Shown here in pieces: positions 43,080 through 51,584 of a stretch of DNA of 64,000 nt. Made by a program: the position numbers and the translations under genes. The notes under the pieces were generated by a model that saw only the letters and a program-made list of their open reading frames with translations, ran no database searches and was not told the origin of the DNA. Source of the stretch: RPQJ01 sp963732415. Lineage in GTDB: Bacteria > Pseudomonadota > Gammaproteobacteria > Steroidobacterales > Steroidobacteraceae. Positions within the stretch are counted from its first letter, which is position 1. Every line of letters begins with the position of its first letter. The stretch is from the NCBI GenBank assembly GCA_963732415.1, contig CAVSZK010000016.1:1-64000 (forward strand). The letters are read 5' to 3'.

Positions 43080-45035
43080 TCAGCCGAAGAACTGCCCCCA
43101 CAGCGCCACGAAGATGCCGACCGCGCATGCCAGGCCGACGGCCACGGCGATGAAGCCGAACACGTAGGCAGCGGTCAGGTTGGACTTCTCCGGCGCAGGA
43201 ACCAGGAACTTATCCAGCTGTTTCGTATCCACCAACCGCTGGTATTCGAGCGGCCGCTCTTCCTTGAACTTCTCGAGCGGCATGGCGCCCGTGAAGATCA
43301 CCGGATCCATCGGGAAGGATTCCGGACGCAGGTGCGTGTGGAAGAAGTGGAAGATGAAGATGAAGCCAGTTGCGAGCAGTGCCTCGTCGCTGTGGATGAT
43401 ATAGGCGGCATTCAGTGCCCATCCCGGCACGAACTTCGCGAAGAAGCCCGGGAACCAGAGCATCAGGCCCGAGAAGCCGATCATCGCCACGCCCCAGAAG
43501 ACCGCGAGGTAGTCGAACTTCTCCCAGTACGCCCAGCGGTCGATCTGCGGTCGCTTGCCGACGTACAGGAAGTACTTGATGTTGCCCCAGAAGTCCTGGA
43601 CGTCCTTCAGGTTCGGCACCATCGACCTCCATCCCCAGAAGAAACCCTTCTCGCCTTTCACGAACGCTCCGTAGAGCACCATCAGCAGGTGCACCGCAAA
43701 GTAGCCGAAGGTCACGATGGCGGCGAAGCGGTGGATCAGGCCGGCCGCGTGCGCCCCACCCAGCGCGGTCATCAGCGTGCCGGCCCACGGCGCGACCGCG
43801 AACTTGAGCGGCAGGCCCGTGATCGCGAGCAGCAGGAAGCTGATAACGATGCTGATGTGCAGCCAGATCTGCGCATTGCTGAAGCGCTTGACGTACGGCC
43901 CTTCGCCACCATGGCCCGCCTTGTACTCGCCGCGCATCTTGCCGACCAGGGCTCGCTGCAGCCACAGGAAATCGTGGATGAAGAAGAACGCGAATACGCC
44001 GAGCAGCAGCCCGGTCATGAACAGGTAGATCCAGCGGATCTCCCAGCGCGTCGCCGGATCGTGCGGCATGACGTGCGGGTCGAAGGTCATGAATCCTGCG
44101 TTCTTGACCTCCTCTTCGTGGCACTTGCCGCAGGTCGCGGCGAGGTTCGCCGGGTTCACCGTCGAGCGCGGATCGCTCGCCGGCAGGTTCTGGTGCGGCG
44201 TGTGGCAGTCCGAGCACATCGCCACTGACGACCAGCCGAGCTCGGTCGCCTTGCCGTGGAAGCTGTCACGGAAGCTCACGATGCTTTCCTTGTGACAGTT
44301 GCCGCACTCCCCCGGGAAGTGCTTGCGCATCGCGGCCGAGGTCGGGTCCGAGATCGAGTGCTGGTCCATGTGGCAGGTCGTGCAGACCGGGCCGTCTTTG
44401 CCTTCCTTCCACAGCTCGCCGTGTGTACTTTCGTCTTCCCAGTGCTTGAGTACCGTCGTGTGGCACGCGCCGCAGGTCTCCGGGGACTTCATGTGTCCGG
44501 TCTTCGCGGCCGGGTCGCCGGTCTTCTGGATGCTGTGCGACCCGTGGCAGCTGCTGCAGGACGGCGCCGCGGCGGTCAGGCCGGACTTGAGCAGGCCCTC
44601 GCCATGCACGCTCTTCTCGAAGCCCGGCAGGACCTCGTCGTGGCACTTGCCGCAAGTCCTGATCTGGTTGACCGCCGACAGTTTCGAGTCGGGGCTCTTG
44701 ACCAGGTCGACGTCGTGCCCGGGTCCATGGCACTTCTTGCAGCTGTGCTTGTCGTGGACGCTCTTCACGAGCTGCTTCGCCGCCATGCGATGACAGCCGG
44801 CGCAGATCTGGTCACCGGTCAGCTTCTGGTCATCGGGCAGCGCGTCGTGCGGCGTCGACGTGATGTTCGTGTGGCAGTCGACGCAGCCAAGATCGGGGTG
44901 CGCTGCCGACTTGAACGTCACGTCCTCGTGGCACTTGGTGCAGGCTGCGTCATCGGCCCAGGCTGGACCCGCGAGCAGGCCGGCGCACAGCACGAGCGTG
45001 GACCAGAACGAAATTGTCGGCAGGCGCATGGACAT
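43080..45035 (-). CDS. 11-haem cytochrome c fused to a b-type membrane cytochrome (CbcL-like)
   Basis: A 651-residue protein. A signal peptide (about 1-27, ending AWADDA) leads into a periplasmic domain with eleven CXXCH motifs (first CTKCH at 32, last CGKCH near 310). The C-terminal half (about 335-645) has four to six membrane helices with the His pattern of the cytochrome b561/formate dehydrogenase gamma type (IWLHISIVISFLLLAITGLPL, HRFAAIVTFGYFAVHLL, HSDEALLATGFIFIFHFFHTH). CbcL of Geobacter is a nine-haem c7-like plus b-type fusion; this one has two more haems. It probably oxidises menaquinol at lower potentials. ATG 45035 with CAGGGAGTGC upstream. Confidence 0.9.
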   Translation of the reverse strand: MSMRLPTISFWSTLVLCAGLLAGPAWADDAACTKCHEDVTFKSAAHPDLGCVDCHTNITSTPHDALPDDQKLTGDQICAGCHRMAAKQLVKSVHDKHSCKKCHGPGHDVDLVKSPDSKLSAVNQIRTCGKCHDEVLPGFEKSVHGEGLLKSGLTAAAPSCSSCHGSHSIQKTGDPAAKTGHMKSPETCGACHTTVLKHWEDESTHGELWKEGKDGPVCTTCHMDQHSISDPTSAAMRKHFPGECGNCHKESIVSFRDSFHGKATELGWSSVAMCSDCHTPHQNLPASDPRSTVNPANLAATCGKCHEEEVKNAGFMTFDPHVMPHDPATRWEIRWIYLFMTGLLLGVFAFFFIHDFLWLQRALVGKMRGEYKAGHGGEGPYVKRFSNAQIWLHISIVISFLLLAITGLPLKFAVAPWAGTLMTALGGAHAAGLIHRFAAIVTFGYFAVHLLMVLYGAFVKGEKGFFWGWRSMVPNLKDVQDFWGNIKYFLYVGKRPQIDRWAYWEKFDYLAVFWGVAMIGFSGLMLWFPGFFAKFVPGWALNAAYIIHSDEALLATGFIFIFHFFHTHLRPESFPMDPVIFTGAMPLEKFKEERPLEYQRLVDTKQLDKFLVPAPEKSNLTAAYVFGFIAVAVGLACAVGIFVALWGQFFG

Positions 45036-45129
45036 GAACGTGCACTCCCTGTTTATCGGCGCACGGGCGAAATGATCCGCGCCTCGCAGCGCTACCGGCA
45101 GCCGTTCATTCCACTACGCGCAAGTACGT

Positions 45130-45157
45130 ATGGCCCCCGGCGTCCGCCAGGGGCCAT
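45130..45157 (-). terminator. Hairpin downstream of the polytopic membrane gene
   Basis: An 8-bp stem ATGGCCCC/GGGGCCAT (45130-45137 and 45150-45157), about 20 bp after the stop of the gene ending at 45180. No T tract. Confidence 0.4.
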
Positions 45158-45179
45158 TCGGACGCTCCGGCCCCTCGGT

Positions 45180-46916
45180 TCAGGCACCTGCCTGTTTGCT
45201 TCCCCTCCCTGCGGTGCGACGCAACCTGGGTGCGACGATGAGTGCGGCACCGAACAGCGCCATCGCGATGAACAGCGTCGCGGGGCGTGAGTGCTTGAAG
45301 TCCTGTCCCGCCATCTTGATCCCGATTCCCACCAGCAGTGGGTAGACCAGCCACGACCACTCGCGGAACCTGGGTTGTCGTCCGACCCACGCGACCAGCA
45401 ACGTGGCAATCGACAGCACGACTGTCGTGACCGTGGCCAGCACACCGGTGGCTACGCTGCCGTCCGGCAGCCCGCCAACGACCGGCGCAATGAAACCGGT
45501 CACGCAGGCGGAGGCGGCCGCGAAGAACACCAGGATGATCACGAGCCTGAGCCCGCTCGCGACCTCGTCGCCCTTTTCGTTCCTTCGCGCGGCCGCGAAA
45601 CCGACCGACAGCGCGCCCGCGGCAAGCACGACCAGCATGACTCCCGAGGGCAAGGTCCATGGGCCGTCTGCCGACGCCGCGATCGTTCGCAGGCCATAGC
45701 CCAGCGCGCTGGACACGATGCCGGCCGCAAGCAGGTAGGCCGCGCAATGCACCAGCATGAACGACCGCCCGAAGCGCCACCACAGTACCGCTCCCAGCGC
45801 GGCAAGGCCGGCAAACACCGCGCCGAGCCACGGCTCCGCGAGAATAAGCGTGAAGCCTGCCAACACGAGCACCAATGCCAGCGTGGTGTAGTAGTAGACG
45901 TTGGGCCCCTTGTCCTTGCTTCGGTCGAGGAACACGACAGCCACGCCGTAGCTGGCCGCCCCGAGGGCGAGGCTCACCAGTCCGATCGTGGCAGGCACGA
46001 TTCCAGTAACCTGCGTCAAGTAAAGGGCACCGCCAAATCCGACCACCAGCGCGACCGCTGTCTGCGCGATCTCGAACGGCACGACGTTGCGCCCCCTGAG
46101 CAGCGTACGGATCGCAATGCTTACGACATAGGCGCCGAGCAACAGGAACTGAAGCAGAAGGGCGACCTCCGGTGTGTCGTGCTGCTCGGGAGCCAGGACA
46201 CGCATGGTCACCCCGACCACGGCCACGTCGGCTGCGAGTGCCGCCGGCCAGCGAAGGCCCCACCAATCCAGCGAGTAGCCGAACCACAGCGTCACCACGC
46301 CAAGGGCAATCAGGAAGCAGGCGAACGGCGCCACTGCGCCTGTCTGGACCAGCAGCGCGGCGCTGGTCGCGATCGCCGCGACGACGGTGATCCAGGCCAC
46401 CACGCGCAGGCGCTGGTGCCAGGCGACGAACAGCATGGCCGCGGTCAGCCCGGTTACGGCGATCGAGCTCGCCGCGCCACCCAGCACCTTGAACCTGGTC
46501 GCCGCCTCGACCAGCAGCGGATAGGCGATCATCGCGGAGGCGAGTGCGTGGAAGATCGCGCTCGGCACCTGCCGTCGCCCGCCTGCGCGGTTGGAGAAAA
46601 AGAGCCAGACCATCGCGTACGCGAAGCCCACGGAGAGGCCCACCGGCGGGGCCAGTACGTTGGAATCGGTCATGGCTCGCAGGAAGAACCCGCCCGCCAG
46701 GACCAGGAAGAGTCGCCCGACAAGGGTCAGCAGCGCGATCGGATCGTAGGGGTTCTTCACTACGGCATCCGGTACCGCCGCCTGGCCGTGCGCGGCTGCC
46801 CCCGCGGTCGCAACCCCACCCCTCGACTCCAGCGCACCGAGCCGTTGCTCCAGCGAAAGCACCGCCTGCCGAAGCTCAGCGACCGTGGACTCGAGACGAG
46901 CGGTCCGATCCTCCAT
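45180..46916 (-). CDS. Polytopic membrane protein of unknown function
   Basis: A 578-residue protein starting at ATG 46916. The first 35 residues form a leucine-rich coiled coil (EDRTARLESTVAELRQAVLSLEQRLGALES), then about 15-17 hydrophobic helices fill the remainder. The N-terminal coiled coil followed by many helices is reminiscent of the DUF2339 group, but I cannot confirm this. No catalytic motif was seen. It lies between the electron transfer genes and uup, with no operon link to either. Confidence 0.6.
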   Translation of the reverse strand: MEDRTARLESTVAELRQAVLSLEQRLGALESRGGVATAGAAAHGQAAVPDAVVKNPYDPIALLTLVGRLFLVLAGGFFLRAMTDSNVLAPPVGLSVGFAYAMVWLFFSNRAGGRRQVPSAIFHALASAMIAYPLLVEAATRFKVLGGAASSIAVTGLTAAMLFVAWHQRLRVVAWITVVAAIATSAALLVQTGAVAPFACFLIALGVVTLWFGYSLDWWGLRWPAALAADVAVVGVTMRVLAPEQHDTPEVALLLQFLLLGAYVVSIAIRTLLRGRNVVPFEIAQTAVALVVGFGGALYLTQVTGIVPATIGLVSLALGAASYGVAVVFLDRSKDKGPNVYYYTTLALVLVLAGFTLILAEPWLGAVFAGLAALGAVLWWRFGRSFMLVHCAAYLLAAGIVSSALGYGLRTIAASADGPWTLPSGVMLVVLAAGALSVGFAAARRNEKGDEVASGLRLVIILVFFAAASACVTGFIAPVVGGLPDGSVATGVLATVTTVVLSIATLLVAWVGRQPRFREWSWLVYPLLVGIGIKMAGQDFKHSRPATLFIAMALFGAALIVAPRLRRTAGRGSKQAGA

Positions 46917-47066
46917 GGCTCCCCCTACGCCCCACGCTGTTATCGGTCTGCTGCCTCGCGCGGGGCTGCTGCCCGATGACAACACCGCGCAGCGCAACAA
47001 TTCATGAGGAATTCCCGCAGCCCAGTGCTGCGGGCGACCGCGGGCTGTGCGATCCTCCGCGCCCTC

Positions 47067-48941
47067 ATGCCGATCCTCACACTCCAGCACGCCCAGCTCG
47101 CCTATGGTCTGCATCCGCTGCTCGACCAGGCCGGGCTCGCCGTGCGCGCGGGCGAGCGCATCGGGCTCATCGGCCGTAACGGCACCGGCAAATCGAGCCT
47201 GCTGAAGGTAATCGCTGGCGAACTGGCGCTCGACGACGGCGAGATCCGGCGCCGCGACGGGCTCACCGTCACGCTGGTCGAGCAGGAGCCAGCGCTGCCG
47301 GCGGCAGCGACGCTGCGCGAGTGCCTCGCTCTCCGCGGCGGACTCGACAGCATCCATGATGAGCGCCTGCGCTGGAGCGCAGAGGCCAGGCTGGTCGAAT
47401 ACCTGCACCGATTCGGGCTGGACGAGGGGCTAGGCATGGACGCGGCCTCGGGCGGCGAACGCAAGCGCGCAGCACTGGCGCTCGCGCTCGCGCTGGAGCC
47501 GCAACTGCTGTTGCTCGACGAGCCGACCAATCACCTCGATATCGACGGCATCACGCTGCTCGAGGACCTGCTGCTCAAGGGGCCGGCTGCGATCGTCATC
47601 ACGCACGACCGTGCGTTCCTCGACCGTGTTGCAACCCGTATCGTCGAACTCGATCGCGGCCTGCTGCGGTCCTACCCGGGCAATTTCGCGGCATACGAAC
47701 GGCGCAAGGCGGAGCAGCTCGCGGCCGAGGCGCTGGAGAACCGCAGGTTCGACAAGTTCTGGGCGCAGGAAGAGGTCTGGATCCGCAAGGGTGTCGAAGC
47801 GCGCCGTACGCGCAATGCCGGCCGGGTCCAGCGACTCGAGGACCTGCGGCGGAACCGGATGGAGCGGCGTGAGCGCATGGGCAGCGTCCGCCTGTCGCTG
47901 GATTCCGGCGAGCGCTCAGGGAAGCTCGTCGCCGAGCTCGAGGATGTGTCGAAGTCCTTCGGCGAACGCGCCATCGTCTCGGGGCTTTCCACCCGGATCA
48001 TGCGCGGCGACCGCATCGGCGTCGTCGGCCCGAATGGTGCGGGAAAGTCCACGCTGCTCAGGCTCATACTTGGCGAAATCGCACCCGACTCTGGCACGGT
48101 GCGGCTCGGCACGAACCTGCAGGTCGCCTACTTCGACCAGATGCGCGAGCAGCTCGACCCCGAACGCAGCGTCGCCGACACGGTCAGCCCTGGTTCCGAC
48201 TGGGTGGACCTCGGGTCCGGGCGCAAGCATGTGGTGAGCTACCTGGGGGACTTCCTGTTCCCACCGCAGCGAACCGAGTCACCGGTGAAGATGCTTTCCG
48301 GCGGCGAACGCAATCGATTGCTGCTCGCGCGTCTCTTCGCGCGGCCCGCGAACGTGCTGGTGCTCGACGAACCCACCAACGACCTCGACATCGATTCGCT
48401 GGAGTTGCTTGAGTCGACGCTGCAGGACTATCCCGGCACCGTGCTGCTGGTGAGTCATGACCGCGCGTTCCTGGACAACGTCGTAACGCAGACCCTGGCT
48501 GCCGAAGGCGATGGCACCTGGAAGGAGTACGTCGGCGGCTACAGCGACTGGCTCGAACAGAGACCCACGACAGCGGGCCGCGCCGCAATAACTGCGCGCG
48601 GTCGCACGCCGGGCGCGCAGGACGGACCGGCTAACCGCGACGCAGCAGCAGGTGGACCGGGCGCAGACGGGGCCGGCGCCCCGCAACGGCCCGAGTCCGG
48701 AAAGCCGGCCAAGCTGAGCTACAAGGAATCGCGTGAACTCGAGCAACTGCCGGCCCGGATCGAGGTGCTGGAGTCCGAGCAGCGCGAACTCGCGGCATTG
48801 ATGGCGAGCAGCGACTACCACAAGCGCGGCACCGCCCAGATCCGTGCAGATGCCGTGCGGGCCACCGAGATGGAGCAGGCGCTCGAGACCGCGTTCGAAC
48901 GCTGGGCGGAACTCGACATGCGGCGTAACGCGCCGCGCTAG
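47067..48941 (+). CDS. uup: ABC-F ATPase Uup
   Basis: A 624-residue duplicated ABC ATPase; ATG 47067 (MPILTLQHA) is the likely start because the 21 extra codons from 47004 are not conserved in the family. Walker A motifs are GRNGTGKS (36-43) and GPNGAGKS in the second half; the ABC signatures are SGGERKRAALA and SGGERNRLLLA; and LDEPTNHLDID and LDEPTNDLDID are the Walker B regions. The Arg-rich inter-domain linker and the C-terminal coiled-coil region match Uup, which acts on ribosomes and DNA structures. Confidence 0.92.
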   Translation: MPILTLQHAQLAYGLHPLLDQAGLAVRAGERIGLIGRNGTGKSSLLKVIAGELALDDGEIRRRDGLTVTLVEQEPALPAAATLRECLALRGGLDSIHDERLRWSAEARLVEYLHRFGLDEGLGMDAASGGERKRAALALALALEPQLLLLDEPTNHLDIDGITLLEDLLLKGPAAIVITHDRAFLDRVATRIVELDRGLLRSYPGNFAAYERRKAEQLAAEALENRRFDKFWAQEEVWIRKGVEARRTRNAGRVQRLEDLRRNRMERRERMGSVRLSLDSGERSGKLVAELEDVSKSFGERAIVSGLSTRIMRGDRIGVVGPNGAGKSTLLRLILGEIAPDSGTVRLGTNLQVAYFDQMREQLDPERSVADTVSPGSDWVDLGSGRKHVVSYLGDFLFPPQRTESPVKMLSGGERNRLLLARLFARPANVLVLDEPTNDLDIDSLELLESTLQDYPGTVLLVSHDRAFLDNVVTQTLAAEGDGTWKEYVGGYSDWLEQRPTTAGRAAITARGRTPGAQDGPANRDAAAGGPGADGAGAPQRPESGKPAKLSYKESRELEQLPARIEVLESEQRELAALMASSDYHKRGTAQIRADAVRATEMEQALETAFERWAELDMRRNAPR

Positions 48942-49070
48942 AAAACCGGTGGCACGCCCGGCTTTCTTCCGCTCATCACGGCGCACGGCCGAACCCCGGT
49001 GGCCACGTCCCGCCCGGATGCGAATTTATTTTGCGGTCGACCGATTGATTTGGTCGGGATCGAACGTCTA

Positions 49071-49098
49071 ACGAAGCCCAGAGAAACCTGGGCTTCGT
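49071..49098 (+). terminator. Intrinsic terminator downstream of uup
   Basis: An 11-bp stem ACGAAGCCCAG/CTGGGCTTCGT (49071-49081 and 49088-49098, loop agaaac) followed by CGTTCGTTCT, a moderate T-rich tail, 130 bp after the uup stop. Confidence 0.65.
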
Positions 49099-49224
49099 CG
49101 TTCGTTCTAGGGCTGGGGAAACGATACGCAGTCTCATTCCGGTTTCTTCGATCCCGAGGCTTTACCTGACCGCCATGGCGACGGCGCGCCACCCACCGAC
49201 CGGTTTCCAGAGGGGGATCCCATC

Positions 49225-51459
49225 GTGAATCCATCGACAAGCCTTGACGCAACGCCACGCGTCAACTGGACCTTTATTGCCTGGGTAACTCTGTGTTCGG
49301 CGCTGTTCGCCGCCCAGGCCTCGGCACTGACCCTCTCGCCAACCAAGGTGACCGTTGCCGTCGGCGCCAGCACCAAGGTACAGATCAGCCTCGCGACAGG
49401 AGAGATCCAGGCCGAGTCGAAAAACACGGCGGTCGTGACCGTATCTCTGTCGAACCGGACCAGCCGCGGTGCGACGCTGACGGTCCACGGCGCGGGTCCG
49501 GGCAGCACGGTCGTTTACGTACGTGACGCCCGGACGTCGAACATACGTCTGCCCGTCACCGTCAAGAGCTCAATGACAGTGTCGCCCACATCCCTCTCAC
49601 TTGCGGTCGGTACCAGCGGCAAGATCATCGCCAGCAACTATTCAGGCACGCTGGGCGCGACCTCCGCCAGCGCCAGCATAGCCACTGTCTCAGTCAGCGG
49701 CAGGGTGATTACAGTCAAGGGCAACAAGTCGGGCAGCACGCTGGTGACCGTGAAGGACAGCAGAATGACGGTCAAGGTGCCGATCACCGTGCGCACATCG
49801 ACCGCAAGCGGCAACTGGGTCTACAAGATCCTGGCGGCGAACGACCTGGGCATGCATTGCGTGGACGCCGATTTCTCCGTGTTCTCGATCCTGCCGCCAT
49901 ACAACGTGGTCAACTCTCAGGTCGTGCGCCGGGCGTCGACCGGCAAACCGGTGGTCGTGAACGACTCTGTCGTTAGCATCCGTTACGAAGCCGTAACCGA
50001 CGGCGCGGGGTCGATCAACAGCACAAGTCTCGGCGGCAAGACCAACTTCTGGACACATGCCAAGGCGTTGTACGGCGCGACGCTCGCGCCCGGCCAGGGC
50101 CTGAAGAACCTGTACATGCCGAAGGACGCCCCATCTCTCGGGGCGCATTCGCTGTCCTGGAGCACCGCCAGCGGCCTTTTCAAGGCCGAGGGTGTGCCGA
50201 TCATCCCGACGGATGACGCTGGCAGCCCGAACCGCTACCCGCTGATGCGACTCGTCGCGACCGAAAAGGCGACAGGAAAGGACGTGGCGTTCCTGGACGT
50301 TGTCCTGCCGGTTTCCGAGGAAACGACTTGCTCCGACTGCCACCTGACCGGCAGGGCTGCCGCGCTGCCGAGCAGCGCAATCACATGGTCCAGCAACCCG
50401 AACTCCGAGATCAATTCGCGCGAGAACATCCTGCTGCTGCATGACAGCCGCCACCCCACAGTCACGGTTCCCGCCACCGGGAAGAACCTCATGGCGTCGA
50501 AGCCGGTGCTGTGTGCAGGCTGCCACTACTCCCCGGCGCTGGACCTCGCCGGCACGGGCCCGCAGGGTTCCCAGGTCGGCAAGCCCACGATGTCGTCTGC
50601 GATGCACGCATATCACAGCAACAAGATGCAGGGTTACACGGACGACTGGGTCCGACTGGGCGGGGCTCCCGTTACACAGACACAGGCCTGCTACACCTGC
50701 CATCCCGGCAGGAACACCAAGTGCCTGCGCGGCGCCATGACGGAGACCGTGAACTGCCAGAACTGCCACGGTGACATGAAGGCCGTCGGTGGAATGACCG
50801 CGCTGAAGGCGGGCGGCAGCATCGATGGCACGAATGACGGCAAGCCGCGGCGCCCGTGGACGGACCTGCCACGCTGCCAGTCCTGCCACACCGGCGACGC
50901 CGTCAGCTATTCGAAACTGGACCCTTCTCTCATGGCCTCTGACGGCCTCCGTACCATCGTCGCGTTCGATACGAACGATATGTCCGCCTCACCGCGCCTT
51001 GCTGGCAACACCAGGTTCGCCGAGAACAGCGGCAAGCTGTTCCGCTTCAGCAAAGGCCACAGCGGCATCGCCTGCGAAGGCTGCCACAACAGCACGCACG
51101 CGATCTGGGCAAATCCGGTCGACTCTCACAATGACAATGTCGCGGCCAAGGAACTGCAGGGACACACCGGCACCGTTGTCGAGTGCTCGACCTGCCATGC
51201 GGCCGGTTCGCTCGCCCTCACGCTTAACGGGCCGCACGGCATGCACAATGTCGCGGACTCGCGCTGGACGACGGGTCACGAGAATCTCGCAAAATCGAAT
51301 GTGAAGGCCTGCGCTGCATGCCACGGCACGAACTACCGCGGCACCGTGCTCTCGCGGACCTCGGCGACCCGCACCTGGAACACGGAGCAAGGTACGCGCA
51401 CGGTGGCGAAGGGTCAGGTCGTGGGGTGCTACGACTGCCACAACGGTCCGAACCCGTAA
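49225..51459 (+). CDS. Nine-haem cytochrome c with two N-terminal Ig-like repeats
   Basis: A 744-residue protein from GTG 49225 (AGAGGGGGATCCCATC upstream). A signal peptide ends near QASAL. Two similar repeats of about 80 residues follow (35-113 and 116-193): LTLSPTKVTVAVGAS and MTVSPTSLSLAVGTS both open with the Big_2-like pattern. After KILAANDLGMHCVDADFSVF, nine CXXCH motifs are spread over residues 365-740. This family (NDLGMHCxD multihaem protein) is known but poorly characterised. There is no lipobox, so it may be periplasmic or secreted. It stands alone with its own hairpin. Confidence 0.8.
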   Translation: MNPSTSLDATPRVNWTFIAWVTLCSALFAAQASALTLSPTKVTVAVGASTKVQISLATGEIQAESKNTAVVTVSLSNRTSRGATLTVHGAGPGSTVVYVRDARTSNIRLPVTVKSSMTVSPTSLSLAVGTSGKIIASNYSGTLGATSASASIATVSVSGRVITVKGNKSGSTLVTVKDSRMTVKVPITVRTSTASGNWVYKILAANDLGMHCVDADFSVFSILPPYNVVNSQVVRRASTGKPVVVNDSVVSIRYEAVTDGAGSINSTSLGGKTNFWTHAKALYGATLAPGQGLKNLYMPKDAPSLGAHSLSWSTASGLFKAEGVPIIPTDDAGSPNRYPLMRLVATEKATGKDVAFLDVVLPVSEETTCSDCHLTGRAAALPSSAITWSSNPNSEINSRENILLLHDSRHPTVTVPATGKNLMASKPVLCAGCHYSPALDLAGTGPQGSQVGKPTMSSAMHAYHSNKMQGYTDDWVRLGGAPVTQTQACYTCHPGRNTKCLRGAMTETVNCQNCHGDMKAVGGMTALKAGGSIDGTNDGKPRRPWTDLPRCQSCHTGDAVSYSKLDPSLMASDGLRTIVAFDTNDMSASPRLAGNTRFAENSGKLFRFSKGHSGIACEGCHNSTHAIWANPVDSHNDNVAAKELQGHTGTVVECSTCHAAGSLALTLNGPHGMHNVADSRWTTGHENLAKSNVKACAACHGTNYRGTVLSRTSATRTWNTEQGTRTVAKGQVVGCYDCHNGPNP

Positions 51460-51470
51460 CCGGCGGCCGC

Positions 51471-51512
51471 AGTGCCGGGGCCCGGCGACGCTAATCGCTG
51501 GACCCCGGCACT
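51471..51512 (+). terminator. Long-loop inverted repeat after the nine-haem gene
   Basis: AGTGCCGGGG (51471-51480) pairs with CCCCGGCACT (51503-51512) across 22 nt, just after the stop at 51459. No T tract follows. Confidence 0.4.
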
Positions 51513-51523
51513 GGGGAAGGACC

Positions 51524-51554
51524 AAAAAAAGCGCCCGCGTCGAAACGCGGGCGC
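51524..51554 (-). terminator. Intrinsic terminator of the octahaem lipoprotein gene
   Basis: A 10-bp stem GCGCCCGCGT/ACGCGGGCGC (51531-51540 and 51545-51554, loop cgaa) with an A7 run at 51524-51530, the T tract on the minus strand. It follows the stop at 51585. Confidence 0.88.
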
Positions 51555-51584
51555 GATGCGTCAACATGGACGCCAGGGGGTCAA

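Noticed and set aside
48950..48975. TGGCACG upstream of the nine-haem cytochrome gene, as a sigma54 -24 box
   Set aside because: The -24 box is perfect, but no GC is found at the required distance for -12 (GC comes 2 nt too early), and the site is 270 bp from the gene with a terminator in between.
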